From JAZDRH01 sp047470865 (lineage in GTDB: Bacteria; Pseudomonadota; Gammaproteobacteria; Pseudomonadales; Pseudomonadaceae): a DNA stretch of 64,000 nt. Positions 51,763 through 61,435 of the stretch are shown here, piece by piece. The DNA lies in assembly GCF_047470865.1 (NCBI RefSeq), contig NZ_JAZDRH010000016.1:1-64000 (forward strand), read 5' to 3'. The notes under the pieces are model-generated. The model saw only the letters and a program-made list of their open reading frames with translations, ran no database searches and was not told where the DNA came from. Within the stretch, counting starts at the first letter, position 1; each line of letters opens with the position of its first letter. Made by a program: the position numbers and the translations under genes.

Positions 51763-52224
51763 ATGGGTTTTTCAATAAAATGGTCTGACGAGTTCAAAAC
51801 TGGGATTGAGACCATCGACGAGCAGCATCAAAAATTGTTCAGCTATTTTGAAATTGTGGACAGAATGATGGCTGATCGCAATGCAGAGGATATTCCTTTA
51901 ATCATTAATGGCCTGATTCAATACGCTATTTCACATAATGCGTATGAAGAATTACTCATGCATGAGGCTGGCTATCCATTATTATCAAGCCATCGTAAAG
52001 AGCATCGTGAGTTTAAGCGCCGCGCATTAGGCTATGAGCAAAAGCTTAAAGAAGGTGTTGACCCACTAAAAATTGCACGTGAAGTACGTAATGATATTGG
52101 ATTATGGCTGGTAAATCATATTAAAGAAGAAGACTTGAAGTACGCCCCAGTAGTACGAAAAAACTTAGCCCTTACGTCGGAAACAGGCGTTATGAAAAAA
52201 ATATTTTCTAATATTTTTGGTTGA
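51763..52224 (+). CDS. Bacteriohemerythrin
   Basis: The 153-residue four-helix protein has the di-iron ligand pattern of hemerythrins: IDEQHQKLF near 18-26, HNAYEELLMHEAGYP near 58-72 (His and Glu ligands), HRKEH near 77-81, and NHIKEED near 122-128. Such proteins bind oxygen reversibly or sense it. It has an AGGGAG site a little far from ATG 51763 and stands alone between two minus-strand groups. Confidence 0.92.
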   Translation: MGFSIKWSDEFKTGIETIDEQHQKLFSYFEIVDRMMADRNAEDIPLIINGLIQYAISHNAYEELLMHEAGYPLLSSHRKEHREFKRRALGYEQKLKEGVDPLKIAREVRNDIGLWLVNHIKEEDLKYAPVVRKNLALTSETGVMKKIFSNIFG

Positions 52225-52237
52225 AATATTGGCGAGC

Positions 52238-52606
52238 TTAGGCTCGCCAGATAAATTCCTCTGTTTCACTTCCGTTCACTTTTATCCACCGATCCGCATC
52301 TGCTTCACCTTGCACTTCCTCCCAAGCGCCAGGCGAACAACGTACTTCGCAGCCTAAGGCAAGGCTAGCTGCTGTGGCACAATCAAGGTCAGTTGTCCAA
52401 GGTGTTTGATCACTTTCTAGTAATAAACAGTGCCAGCTACCTGCTGCTTTGTGAAACCAAGAAATAGGAAAACTAGCGCCTTGGGCGTGGCTTAAACTGC
52501 CTTTAGTTGACCATTTAAGCGTGCAGTTCAGGCTAGTTTCTAGCCATGTGCTAACTTTGGCTAGGTGAGCATCTTTGATATAAATTTCAATATCAGGCTG
52601 GCGCAT
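52238..52606 (-). CDS. Hypothetical protein co-transcribed with rlmA
   Basis: From ATG at 52606 the product has 122 residues, with AGGAAG at a good distance; an upstream ATG at 52621 would add five. It is Trp-rich (WLETSL, WHCLLL, WTTDL, WEEV, WIKV), soluble and acidic. The shape resembles small beta-rich enzymes such as glyoxalase-fold proteins, but no motif is firm. It overlaps the end of rlmA by 14 bases, so it is coupled to it. Function unknown. Confidence 0.7.
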   Translation of the reverse strand: MRQPDIEIYIKDAHLAKVSTWLETSLNCTLKWSTKGSLSHAQGASFPISWFHKAAGSWHCLLLESDQTPWTTDLDCATAASLALGCEVRCSPGAWEEVQGEADADRWIKVNGSETEEFIWRA

Positions 52607-53420
52607 GGTTAGCTTCCTCATGTTTTACAATCCAGTCATAACGAATGGCAACAGTTACTGCTAAAGGCTGATTTATTACAGCGTTACGCCGCTCCGTGGT
52701 GGCGCGCCAGCCATGAGGCGTCATGGCTAATAAATTAGCACGATCCTCTGCACTCTCAAGTAGGATGTTATAACGCAGCACTTCGCTGTGCTCGAGCTGC
52801 ATACCGTTGGGTATGAGTTGTAGGTGTTTTTCATCGTCATAATGACGAACTTCATCATAGAGTTTACGGCGTAACTCAATAAGGTGATCGTGACAGGGGC
52901 CCATGCGTAGTAAACCACCACCAAGGCTTAAGACACGCTGCGCTTCTTGCCAATCTAGAGGGCTAAATACGCTGGTAAAAACCTGGCAACTATCAGTTGC
53001 CAAAGGGATACGTGCCATGCTGGCAACCATCCATGTAACACTAGGATTACCTTTGCTGGCGCGCTTAACCGCATCGCGGGAGATATCTAAGGCGTAACCT
53101 TGGCTGCTCGGTAGTTGTTGTGAAATTTGGTCAGTGTAATAGCCTTCACCACAACCGACATCTACCCAATGTTTAGGCTGTTTATCTGCAGCTAATTGAG
53201 CAAGGCGCAGGGCCAGTGGTTGATAATGCTGTGCTTGTAAAAAAGCGCGGCGAGCTAATACCATTTCTTGGTTGTCACCTGGCGAGCGACTATTTTTATG
53301 CTGTACAGGCAGTAGATTGTAATAACCTTGTTTGGCTTGGTCGAAACAGTGGTTGTTAGAGCAGGTTAAACTGTGCTCATGCGCAGTTAAAGGATCATGA
53401 CACAGTGGGCAAATCAGCAT
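52593..53420 (-). CDS. rlmA: 23S rRNA (guanine-N1)-methyltransferase RlmA
   Basis: RlmA methylates G745 (E. coli numbering) of 23S rRNA. The 275-residue product has an N-terminal zinc finger (CPLCHDPL, then CSNNHCFD) and the SAM-binding motif VDVGCGEGYY near 88-97. It overlaps dapE by seven bases and the following small gene by 14, so dapE-rlmA-unknown form one tight operon. Confidence 0.93.
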   Translation of the reverse strand: MLICPLCHDPLTAHEHSLTCSNNHCFDQAKQGYYNLLPVQHKNSRSPGDNQEMVLARRAFLQAQHYQPLALRLAQLAADKQPKHWVDVGCGEGYYTDQISQQLPSSQGYALDISRDAVKRASKGNPSVTWMVASMARIPLATDSCQVFTSVFSPLDWQEAQRVLSLGGGLLRMGPCHDHLIELRRKLYDEVRHYDDEKHLQLIPNGMQLEHSEVLRYNILLESAEDRANLLAMTPHGWRATTERRNAVINQPLAVTVAIRYDWIVKHEEANHAPA

Positions 53421-54559
53421 GCAAGCAGCCTTACAAGGGTGTAATAATAGATGTCGCTAAGCAGGTTAAGGTCTTCTGCACGTACCTGTTCATTGGTTTG
53501 ATGAATGGTTGCGTTGAGCGGGCCTAATTCTACCACTTGTGCACCTAATGTGGCGATAAAACGTCCATCAGAAGTACCGCCACTAGTGCTGGCTTGTGTT
53601 TCTATGCCTGTTACTTGCTTAATGCTTTGGCTAATGGCATTTAATAAGGCCCCAGGTTTGGTCAAAAAGGGTTCACCAGATAGATTCCAAGCAATTTTGT
53701 AATCCAGTGCATACTTATCGAAAATCGCTAGAATTTTACGTTTAAGGGTTTCAGCTGTATTTTCTGTGGAGAAGCGTAAATTAAAATCAATGTGCAGTTC
53801 ACCTGGAATAACATTGGTTGCACCAGTACCGCCATTAATATTAGAAATTTGTAGGCTGGTAGGAGGAAAAAACGCATTGCCATCATCCCAGTGTGTTTGG
53901 CTGAGTTCAGCTAAGGCTTGTAGCGCAAGATGGATAGGGTTGCGCGCTAACTGAGGGTAGGCAACATGACCTTGTTTTCCTTTAATGATTAAGTGTGCGC
54001 CAAGAGAACCTCGCCGTCCGTTTTTGACTATATCGCCTAAGGTGTTAGAGCTAGAAGGTTCACCTACAATACACCAATCCATTTTTTGCTGGCGTTCACG
54101 CAGTTTTTCGACAACGGCTTTAGTGCCATGTATGGCAGGACCTTCCTCATCGCTGGTGATTAATAGCGCGATTTGGCCATTATGATTAGGGTAGTCAGCA
54201 ACGAAGCGCTCAATGGCGACTAACATGCTGGCAATACTGCCTTTCATGTCGGCTGCACCGCGTCCACGTAACATACCTTTCTCATCTATAACCGGTGAGA
54301 AAGGCGCTGTCTCCCATTGCTCTATAGGGCCTGTAGGTACTACATCCGTATGTCCAGCAAAACATAATACAGGGCCTTGACTGCCGCGAATGGACCATAG
54401 GTTGTCCACTTCAGCAAAGCGCATAAACTCATTGGTAAAGCCTTGTTTGGCTAGGCGCTGAGCTAGTATTTGTTGGCAGTTTTGATCATCTGGAGTAACC
54501 GAAGGGCGCGCAATCAGCTCAAATGCCAGCGCGAGTGTGGGTGAAAGTTCGCTAGACAT
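53414..54559 (-). CDS. dapE: Succinyl-diaminopimelate desuccinylase
   Basis: DapE releases succinate from N-succinyl-LL-diaminopimelate in lysine and peptidoglycan synthesis. The 381-residue M20-family enzyme has di-zinc ligands in FAGHTDVVPTG near 67-77, DMKG near 103, the catalytic DEEGPA near 137 and a late His in TIHQTNE. Its partner dapD is 3 kb away, and lysC also lies in this window. Confidence 0.97.
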   Translation of the reverse strand: MSSELSPTLALAFELIARPSVTPDDQNCQQILAQRLAKQGFTNEFMRFAEVDNLWSIRGSQGPVLCFAGHTDVVPTGPIEQWETAPFSPVIDEKGMLRGRGAADMKGSIASMLVAIERFVADYPNHNGQIALLITSDEEGPAIHGTKAVVEKLRERQQKMDWCIVGEPSSSNTLGDIVKNGRRGSLGAHLIIKGKQGHVAYPQLARNPIHLALQALAELSQTHWDDGNAFFPPTSLQISNINGGTGATNVIPGELHIDFNLRFSTENTAETLKRKILAIFDKYALDYKIAWNLSGEPFLTKPGALLNAISQSIKQVTGIETQASTSGGTSDGRFIATLGAQVVELGPLNATIHQTNEQVRAEDLNLLSDIYYYTLVRLLAC

Positions 54560-54678
54560 AATGGGGTTTCATATTGAATAAAAACAACATACTAAAGCAA
54601 AGCGAAAAGACTGTCTGTTTTGCCTGAGTTTTTTTGTAAATCAATTTATACTGGCGCCGCTTTGTATGAGGAAAATTT

Positions 54679-55479
54679 ATGTTTGATCAGCGCTTTGGTG
54701 GTATTGCTCGTTTATATGGTAATCAGGCTGTGCACTATTTACAAAATGCTCATGTGGCAGTGGTAGGCATTGGTGGTGTGGGCTCGTGGGCTGCTGAAGC
54801 GCTGGCGCGTACAGGGGTTGGTGAGATCAGTTTATTTGATTTAGATGATATTTGTATTACTAATGTGAACCGCCAATTGCATGCTGTCACTGATACAGTA
54901 GGGCAAATGAAAGTAGATGTTATGGCGCAGCGAATTACGCAAATTAACCCCGATTGCCAAGTGCATCCTATTGCTGATTTTGTGACACGTGAAACCATGG
55001 CAGAGCATATCACAGAGCAATTTGATATGGTGCTTGATTGTATTGATAGTGTGGCCGCCAAAGCAGCACTGATCGCTTGGTGCAAACGCCGTAAAATACC
55101 CATTATTACTACAGGTGGTGCAGGTGGACAAATAGATCCTACGCAAATACAAGTCATAGATTTAAATAAAACCTATAACGATCCTTTGGCGGCTAAGGTG
55201 CGTTCTACTTTGCGTAGAGATTATGGTTTTTCGCGCACCCCAGGGCGGCATTACAGCGTTCCTTGTGTCTTTTCAACAGAACAGTTGCGCTACCCCAAGC
55301 CTGATGGCGGTGTGTGTCAAAGTAAAAGCTTTGTTGGGGAAGGTGTAAAGTTAGATTGTGCAGGTGGCTTTGGTGCTGTAACTATGGTTACGGCCAGTTT
55401 TGGTTTTGTAGCCGCCGCTAAAGCCGTAGAAAAGCTAGCCGCTAAAATGCCTAAAAAACTACTGCAAGCTATCGATTAA
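54679..55479 (+). CDS. tcdA: tRNA threonylcarbamoyladenosine dehydratase TcdA (CsdL)
   Basis: TcdA is an E1-like enzyme that cyclises t6A37 in tRNA to ct6A using ATP. The 266-residue product has the ATP-binding GIGGVGSWAAEALARTGVG (near 30-48) and DLDDICITNVNRQ of the ThiF/MoeB fold. It works with CsdE and CsdA, which are encoded convergently just downstream; the last 11 bases overlap csdE. Confidence 0.95.
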   Translation: MFDQRFGGIARLYGNQAVHYLQNAHVAVVGIGGVGSWAAEALARTGVGEISLFDLDDICITNVNRQLHAVTDTVGQMKVDVMAQRITQINPDCQVHPIADFVTRETMAEHITEQFDMVLDCIDSVAAKAALIAWCKRRKIPIITTGGAGGQIDPTQIQVIDLNKTYNDPLAAKVRSTLRRDYGFSRTPGRHYSVPCVFSTEQLRYPKPDGGVCQSKSFVGEGVKLDCAGGFGAVTMVTASFGFVAAAKAVEKLAAKMPKKLLQAID

Positions 55480-55873
55480 CTTGCTGCAAAATCGCTTGGT
55501 ACACGGCATTGAGTCCGTTCGCACGTGATGGAGAAAGCTGCTTTTGGAGTCCTAGTTGAGTAAACCAGTCATGAATGTCTAACTGTGTTAGCTCTGTAGG
55601 GTTAAGCCCATTAATGCGAATAAGTAAAAGTGCAAATAACCCTTTTAATAAACGCGCCGGCGAGTTAATTCGGCAGGCTAGCGGGTTGGTATTATCAATG
55701 ACTAACCAGACTTGGCTTTGGCAGCCATGTATTTGATTATCGGCGTGTTGCTCATTTTCAGTCAATGCAGGCAGCTGCTCTGCATACTGGAGTAATAAGC
55801 GAGCGCGTTGCTCCCAGCCTGCTTGTTGGGCAAAGTTATCAAGGGTTTGTTGTGCGAGTGTTGAAAGTCTCAT
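55469..55873 (-). CDS. csdE: Sulfur acceptor CsdE (SufE family)
   Basis: CsdE takes sulfur from CsdA. The 134-residue SufE-like protein has the acceptor cysteine in IHGCQSQVWL near 49-58. Its start overlaps the csdA stop by four bases (ATGA), and its end overlaps tcdA. Linkage to csdA and tcdA favours CsdE over SufE. Confidence 0.93.
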   Translation of the reverse strand: MRLSTLAQQTLDNFAQQAGWEQRARLLLQYAEQLPALTENEQHADNQIHGCQSQVWLVIDNTNPLACRINSPARLLKGLFALLLIRINGLNPTELTQLDIHDWFTQLGLQKQLSPSRANGLNAVYQAILQQVNR

Positions 55874-57072
55874 AGCAACATATCAACGGCATTGTCCAAT
55901 GCTGTAAAGAAAGCCGTTAAATCTTGACTATCATTGTACAGGGCTAACGATACGCGCAAGGCGCCATTGATGTCCAAATACTGCATTAGTGGCATGGCAC
56001 AGTGATGTCCAGCACGTACCGCAATGCCTTGTTCGCCTAAGAGCATAGCCACATCTGCCGTATGTATTTGCGGGATTGAAAAGCTCGCTAAAGCACAATT
56101 AGGCTCACCAATAAGTTTGATATAGCTACGCTGCTTTAAACCGTCAAGAAGTTGTTGGTGCAATGTTTGTTCATGCTGTTTAATAGCGAGATTATCTTGG
56201 GCTTTCAGCCAGTTTAAACTGGCAGCAAACGCAATAGCGCCAGTAATATTAGGAGTGCCGGCTTCAAAGCCTAGCGGGGCAGGCATAAACTGTGCGCTGT
56301 GAAAATCACATAACTTGACCATTTCACCACCAAATTGCCAAGGCTGCATATGTACTAATGCATTTTGGCTGGCATATAAAATACCCAAGCCATCTGGGCC
56401 GTATACTTTATGTGCAGAACAAGTATAAAAATCAGGTTCCAGTTGACGAAGTGAAATTGCTTGATGTGCGCTTAGTTGTGCACCGTCGATTAAGGTTAAT
56501 GCGCCTTGTTGCTTGGCTAGTGCTAAGAGTGGCTGCGGATCTTGCAGATGCCCAATAACATTAGATAAAGGGCTAAAGGCGACTAGCCGTGTACGAGAGG
56601 TAATCAGTTGTGCCGCTTGATTTAAGTCTATGGCACCTGATGGTAAAAGGGGAAGTACAACCAGCTTTAATTGCTTGCGTTGCGCTAGCTGTTGCCAAGG
56701 TAATAGATTGGCATGGTGTTCAGCAGCACTAATAGCAATTTCATCGTCTTTAGTAAATAAAGTTTCTAAACTATAGGCAATTAAATTAATAGCTTCCGTT
56801 GTGCTTTTACAAAAAATTATCTGTTGGCTAGGTGCATCAAAAAACTGAGCAATATCTTCACGTGCGTTTTCAAAGGCGCGAGTCGCTGTTTCACCTGGAA
56901 TATGTTGTGCCCTATGAACATTGGCCACGCCATTGGCATACTGAGCTTGTATGGCATCTAGCATAGCCTGAGGTTTTTGTGCTGTGGCAGCGCTATCAAG
57001 CCAGATTTGTTGCTGTTGGGTAAAGTGTTGTATTCCAGGAAAAGCTGAACGCCAAGCAGAGCTGAGAAGCAT
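55870..57072 (-). CDS. csdA: Cysteine desulfurase CsdA
   Basis: CsdA is a PLP-dependent enzyme that moves sulfur from cysteine to CsdE. The 400-residue product has the pyridoxal lysine in SAHKVYGPDGLGILY (near 220) and the catalytic cysteine in RAGHHCAMP near 357. It starts MLLSSAWRSAFPGI. It lies downstream of dapD and forms a unit with csdE, in the same order as Pseudomonas. Confidence 0.95.
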   Translation of the reverse strand: MLLSSAWRSAFPGIQHFTQQQQIWLDSAATAQKPQAMLDAIQAQYANGVANVHRAQHIPGETATRAFENAREDIAQFFDAPSQQIIFCKSTTEAINLIAYSLETLFTKDDEIAISAAEHHANLLPWQQLAQRKQLKLVVLPLLPSGAIDLNQAAQLITSRTRLVAFSPLSNVIGHLQDPQPLLALAKQQGALTLIDGAQLSAHQAISLRQLEPDFYTCSAHKVYGPDGLGILYASQNALVHMQPWQFGGEMVKLCDFHSAQFMPAPLGFEAGTPNITGAIAFAASLNWLKAQDNLAIKQHEQTLHQQLLDGLKQRSYIKLIGEPNCALASFSIPQIHTADVAMLLGEQGIAVRAGHHCAMPLMQYLDINGALRVSLALYNDSQDLTAFFTALDNAVDMLL

Positions 57073-57113
57073 GTGTTGTACCTAAAAGCGCCGCGTTAAC
57101 GGCGCTAAAACTA

Positions 57114-58136
57114 TTAGTTTTTATGGAGTTGTTCGTTAAGCGTAATGGCTTGACGATTAGTGAGGCACTCAATCGCACCTGTTAATGAATTGCGGCGCAA
57201 TAGTAAATCATCTTGCCCAGAAATATCAGCACCTTTTACTACTTGGTTGGCTTTTTCAGGAAGAATAATTTTGCTGCTAGCAGTAACGTATAAGCCAGCT
57301 TCTACGGTACAACGAGCGCCTAAGCTGATACCTATACCAGCATTAGCCCCAATAAGGCATTGTTCACCTACGCTAATAACAGCCTTACCGCCGCCAGATA
57401 AAGTGCCCATAGTTGAGCAACCACCGCCTAAGTCAGCGTTTTTACCAACCATTACACCAGCTGAAATACGTCCTTCAATCATATTAGGGCCTTCACAGCC
57501 AGCATTAAAATTGACAAAACCTTCATGCATAATGGTGCTACCTTCGCCAATATAGGCACCAAGACGCACGCGAGTAGCGTCAGCAATGCGAACACCCGTA
57601 GGCACAACGTAATCACACATTTTAGGTAGCTTATCTACTGAGAAGACTTCTAATGCCCTATCTTTAATACGTTCTTCTAGCTGGTAAGCTGGTAGCTCAG
57701 TTAGGTCAACTGCGCCAATGTTTGTCCAAGCTACATTGGGTAATACAGAGAAAAGACCTGTTAAGTCAACTTCATGAGGTTTAACCAAACGGTGAGAAAT
57801 AAGATGCAACTTAAGGTAGGCTTCTGGTACAGAAGAAGGCGCGCTGTCGTTGGCTAAAATAGTAGCTACTGTTGGGCGGTGGCTTTCTGCTAAGCGTACT
57901 AGTAAGGCACTTTGTGCAGGATCGATATAACGTAGAGCGTGAGCAAGATCAGATGCTTGTTCACAATCAAAACGAATAATTTGATTGCCTCCGGAGTAAC
58001 CTAGTACTTTTTTGACCTTGGCTATTAGCTCTGTGGCTGGGTTAAGTACGGGCTGAGCGTAGAAAACCTCTAGCCATTGCTCTTGTTGGTTATGAGTTCC
58101 AAGGCCAAAGGCTAGGCTAAAAAGAGTAGTTGACAT
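57114..58136 (-). CDS. dapD: Tetrahydrodipicolinate N-succinyltransferase
   Basis: DapD adds succinate to tetrahydrodipicolinate, the step two before DapE. From the start at 58136 (MSTTLFSLAFGLG) the product has 340 residues, matching the long Pseudomonas type; the open frame to 58220 would add 28 residues not in the family. The C-terminal left-handed beta-helix has hexapeptide repeats (NMIEGRISAGVMVGKNADLG region). Confidence 0.96.
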   Translation of the reverse strand: MSTTLFSLAFGLGTHNQQEQWLEVFYAQPVLNPATELIAKVKKVLGYSGGNQIIRFDCEQASDLAHALRYIDPAQSALLVRLAESHRPTVATILANDSAPSSVPEAYLKLHLISHRLVKPHEVDLTGLFSVLPNVAWTNIGAVDLTELPAYQLEERIKDRALEVFSVDKLPKMCDYVVPTGVRIADATRVRLGAYIGEGSTIMHEGFVNFNAGCEGPNMIEGRISAGVMVGKNADLGGGCSTMGTLSGGGKAVISVGEQCLIGANAGIGISLGARCTVEAGLYVTASSKIILPEKANQVVKGADISGQDDLLLRRNSLTGAIECLTNRQAITLNEQLHKN

Positions 58137-58176
58137 AGGTTGTTCCTTAGCAAAAAAAAGCGCAGTGCAGTATATC

Positions 58177-58524
58177 TTAAGTAGCAAGGTGAGCTTGGTA
58201 GGTATCTGGTTTAAAGCCAACCAGCGTCTTTGTGCCTAAATCAAGCACAGGGCGTTTGATCATAGATGGTTGGGCGAGCATTAAACGAATCGCTTTTTCC
58301 TGGTCAAGGTCGGCCTTTTGTTCGTCAGTGAGATTGCGAAAAGTGGTACCTTGGCGGTTAAGGATCTTTTCCCAGCCATGTTCATTACACCATTGTTCAA
58401 GGTGTGCCTGATCAATTCCTTGTTTCTTATAATCGTGAAATTCAAAAGCTAGGTTATGTTCTGTTAGCCATGTTTGCGCTTTTTTCATGGTGTCGCAGGC
58501 TTTAATGCCGTAAATAGTTAACAT
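58177..58524 (-). CDS. yffB: ArsC/Spx-family reductase-like protein YffB
   Basis: The 115-residue thioredoxin-fold protein has a single N-terminal cysteine (GIKACDTMKKA near 6-16) and a RPVLDLG segment near 91. It belongs to the YffB branch of the ArsC family, whose members are not true arsenate reductases. It lies just upstream of dapD as in Pseudomonas. Confidence 0.9.
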   Translation of the reverse strand: MLTIYGIKACDTMKKAQTWLTEHNLAFEFHDYKKQGIDQAHLEQWCNEHGWEKILNRQGTTFRNLTDEQKADLDQEKAIRLMLAQPSMIKRPVLDLGTKTLVGFKPDTYQAHLAT

Positions 58525-58533
58525 GTAAGCTCC

Positions 58534-58704
58534 CTATAAACTCGTTGCAATGTGAATGCGATAAGCAATAGAGCCAAACATGCAAATAATGCCGAGGGTT
58601 AATAAAATGATGCCCCATTTTTTGTGGCGCCATGAGTAGCCTAAAATCATTAAAGCAAAGGCGAATATCAAGCCTACTAACATGACATGCAATGGTTCAA
58701 ACAT
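58534..58704 (-). CDS. Small two-helix membrane protein
   Basis: A 56-residue ORF starts at ATG 58704 with AAGGAG six bases upstream and ends at TAG 58534-58536. It has two hydrophobic stretches (about residues 7-23 and 31-47) joined by a basic loop SWRHKKW. It sits between glnD and yffB on the same strand with short gaps, so it is probably part of that operon. The family is unknown to me. It is easily missed because of its size. Confidence 0.75.
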   Translation of the reverse strand: MFEPLHVMLVGLIFAFALMILGYSWRHKKWGIILLTLGIICMFGSIAYRIHIATSL

Positions 58705-58713
58705 GCGAACTCC

Positions 58714-61419
58714 TTAAATCAAATGAATACTGCTTGGACTACCCTTTCCTTCAGTAGATAACTGCGCCACCATGGCATCTTGTAATGCTTGGCAAATCTT
58801 GGGATCAGATAAAGGTTGCCCATCTTTATCAATAATAAAGAAAACGTCCTCTACACGTTCACCTAGTGTAATGATTTTGGCGCTTACCAGTGATAAGTTA
58901 AAGTCTAAGAAAATATTTCCAACACGCGCTAAAAAACCAGGACGATCAGGTGCAATAACCTCAATAACGGTATGCGGGCGCTGGGTGTCATTGTGAATAG
59001 TGATCATAGGGGTAAAAGCAAAGTGCTTGAGTTGACGTGGCACACGACGTTGGATAATAGAAGGGTAATCCACATCTTTTAGGGCATTGGTTAGCTCAGT
59101 TTGGATACGTTGACAGCGTTCAGGGTTATCGCCAATACGTTCACCATCCAGATCTAGCACTATATAGGTCTCGATAGTGAATTCATTTGAAGTGATGATA
59201 CGGGCATCTTGAGTACTTAAATTAAGTTGATCAAGGGTGGCTACCGTCGCAGCAAAAAAATCATTGCGATTAGGTGCGTAAATGAAAATCTGTGTGCCAC
59301 CATCAAAACCCCGTTGGCTGCTTTCACGTACAGCTACTAAAGGAGCATTCATATCGCCATGTTCTAAAATAGCTTGCGTATGCCAGGCAATATCGCCAGC
59401 ACTATGGCGTAAGAAGTAATCGTCGCCTAGGTGCCCCCAAAGGCGATTGATATCAGTAACAGCAATGCCTTCGGCCGCTAATAAGCTTAATGCTGTGCTT
59501 TGGCGTGTTTGAATGAGTTCTTCTGGTTCTAATGGGTTCTCTAAACCACGACGTAAAGCACGGCGTGCTTCGCTATAAAGTTGGCGCAGTAGTTGGGCGC
59601 GCCAAGAATTCCATAATGTAGGGTTGGTCGCATTGATATCAGCTACAGTTAAGACGTATAAGTAATCAAGGCGAGTTTGGTCTCCTACTAATAGCGCAAA
59701 GTTATGAATTTCTTGTGGGTCCGTAATATCTTTACGCTGAGCCGTAGCTGACATTATTAAATGGTTTTTTACTAACCATACAATTAGGCGTGTATCCCAA
59801 CTGGGTAAATGGTGGCGTATACAAAAAGCTTCAGCATCAATGGCCCCTAGTTCAGAATGATTGCCACCGCGGCCTTTTCCGATGTCATGATAAAGGCCAG
59901 CAAGGTAGATAAGCTCGGGCTTAGAAAGACGCGCCATAATAGCACTGGCAAGCGAGAACTTTTCAGCATAGTCGGCGTGGCGTAACTTGCGTAAATGTTT
60001 GACTAGGTTGAGCGTGTGCGCATCAACAGTATAAATATGGTAAAGGTCATGTTGCATCTGCCCAACGATTTTTCCAAACTCGGGAAGATAGCGACCTAAG
60101 ATGCCGTAACGATTCATCCGTCGAAGGTTCATATGGATACCTTCACGGCACTTAAATAATTCAATAAATAAGCTGGTATTACGTAAATCTTGACGGAAGT
60201 TTTCGTCAATCAATTGGCGAGCGTCGCGTAGTAAGCGAATAGTTTTGGCGCGCACCCCTTTAATTTCTGGGTGTTGTGCTAACAGTACAAAAATTTCTAA
60301 GATAGCAAAAGGAGAGTGCTTAAAGACGTTAATATTACGTGCTTCAATATAGCCATCCCTGATTTGAAAGCGACGATTGAGCTCTTCTACTTTTTCGTCA
60401 TCTGGGTTACGTAAAATGATTTCTTCAAGGTATTGGTTGATTAGTTCGCATAGCTCAGCAATACCCATTACTACACGGTAATACTTTTGCATAAACTGCT
60501 CAATGGCTTGCTTAGCATTGGTATCGTTATAGCCAAATAAGTCGGCAATTTTACGTTGGTACTCAAAAAGTAAACGGTCTTCTTCGCGCCCAGCTAGCAT
60601 ATGTAGCGCGTAACGTACACGCCATAAAAATGCCCGTGCCTTTGATAAAAGGCGATATTCACTTTCAGTGAGGAAGCCAGGGTTAGACAGCGTTTCTAAA
60701 TGTGTCATACCAAAGTGACGATGCGCTACCCAAAGTACGGTTTGGATATCACGTAAACTACCAGGAGAGCTTTTGACATTAGGCTCTAGATTGTATTCAG
60801 TATCATTAAACTTAAAATGGCGCTCTTGTTGTTCTTGACGTTTGGCTAGAAAAAACTCACGGCTATCCCACATGTATTCGGATGAAATACAGGTTTTTAA
60901 ACGACACAATAATTCAGTGTTACCAGAAAGAGTACGCGACTCTATAAGGTTAGTGATGACAGTAAGGTCATTGCGTGCTTCCTCTGTGCATTCTCGAATA
61001 GTGCGCACGCTATGCCCAACATCTAACCCAATATCCCAAAGGAAAGTAATGAACTGACTAATAGGTTCTTTTAGAGTTTGGTATTGCTCATGTTCTAATA
61101 AGATAAGTACATCAATATCTGAATAAGGATGTAGCTCAGCACGGCCATAACCGCCAACTGCATTTAGGCTAAGAGTGCAAGAAGGATGATCACCGCATGA
61201 CCACGCAAATTGGCGCCATGCAAAACGCAAAATTTGATCAATTAGCCATGCTCTTGAGCGAATAATCTGCTCAATATCTTGATTGTCTAAAAAGCGTTGA
61301 TCCAAAACAAGACGGGCATGCTCTAATGTTTGTTTAAAGACTGCTATGTTACTGGGGTTTTCGCGAAGTTGTGTAATAAAGCGTTGCTCATCAAACAGTT
61401 GTAAATCGCGTGGCAACAT
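58714..61419 (-). CDS. glnD: Bifunctional uridylyltransferase/uridylyl-removing enzyme GlnD
   Basis: GlnD is the main nitrogen sensor: it uridylylates PII when glutamine is low and removes UMP when it is high. The 901-residue product has the nucleotidyltransferase motif GGYGRAELHPYSDIDVL near 88-104, an HD domain with YHDIGKGRGGNHSE near 514-527 and two C-terminal ACT domains that bind glutamine. Length matches Pseudomonas GlnD. It lies between map and the yffB group. Confidence 0.97.
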   Translation of the reverse strand: MLPRDLQLFDEQRFITQLRENPSNIAVFKQTLEHARLVLDQRFLDNQDIEQIIRSRAWLIDQILRFAWRQFAWSCGDHPSCTLSLNAVGGYGRAELHPYSDIDVLILLEHEQYQTLKEPISQFITFLWDIGLDVGHSVRTIRECTEEARNDLTVITNLIESRTLSGNTELLCRLKTCISSEYMWDSREFFLAKRQEQQERHFKFNDTEYNLEPNVKSSPGSLRDIQTVLWVAHRHFGMTHLETLSNPGFLTESEYRLLSKARAFLWRVRYALHMLAGREEDRLLFEYQRKIADLFGYNDTNAKQAIEQFMQKYYRVVMGIAELCELINQYLEEIILRNPDDEKVEELNRRFQIRDGYIEARNINVFKHSPFAILEIFVLLAQHPEIKGVRAKTIRLLRDARQLIDENFRQDLRNTSLFIELFKCREGIHMNLRRMNRYGILGRYLPEFGKIVGQMQHDLYHIYTVDAHTLNLVKHLRKLRHADYAEKFSLASAIMARLSKPELIYLAGLYHDIGKGRGGNHSELGAIDAEAFCIRHHLPSWDTRLIVWLVKNHLIMSATAQRKDITDPQEIHNFALLVGDQTRLDYLYVLTVADINATNPTLWNSWRAQLLRQLYSEARRALRRGLENPLEPEELIQTRQSTALSLLAAEGIAVTDINRLWGHLGDDYFLRHSAGDIAWHTQAILEHGDMNAPLVAVRESSQRGFDGGTQIFIYAPNRNDFFAATVATLDQLNLSTQDARIITSNEFTIETYIVLDLDGERIGDNPERCQRIQTELTNALKDVDYPSIIQRRVPRQLKHFAFTPMITIHNDTQRPHTVIEVIAPDRPGFLARVGNIFLDFNLSLVSAKIITLGERVEDVFFIIDKDGQPLSDPKICQALQDAMVAQLSTEGKGSPSSIHLI

Positions 61420-61435
61420 AGCAAGCCTCTTTGGG

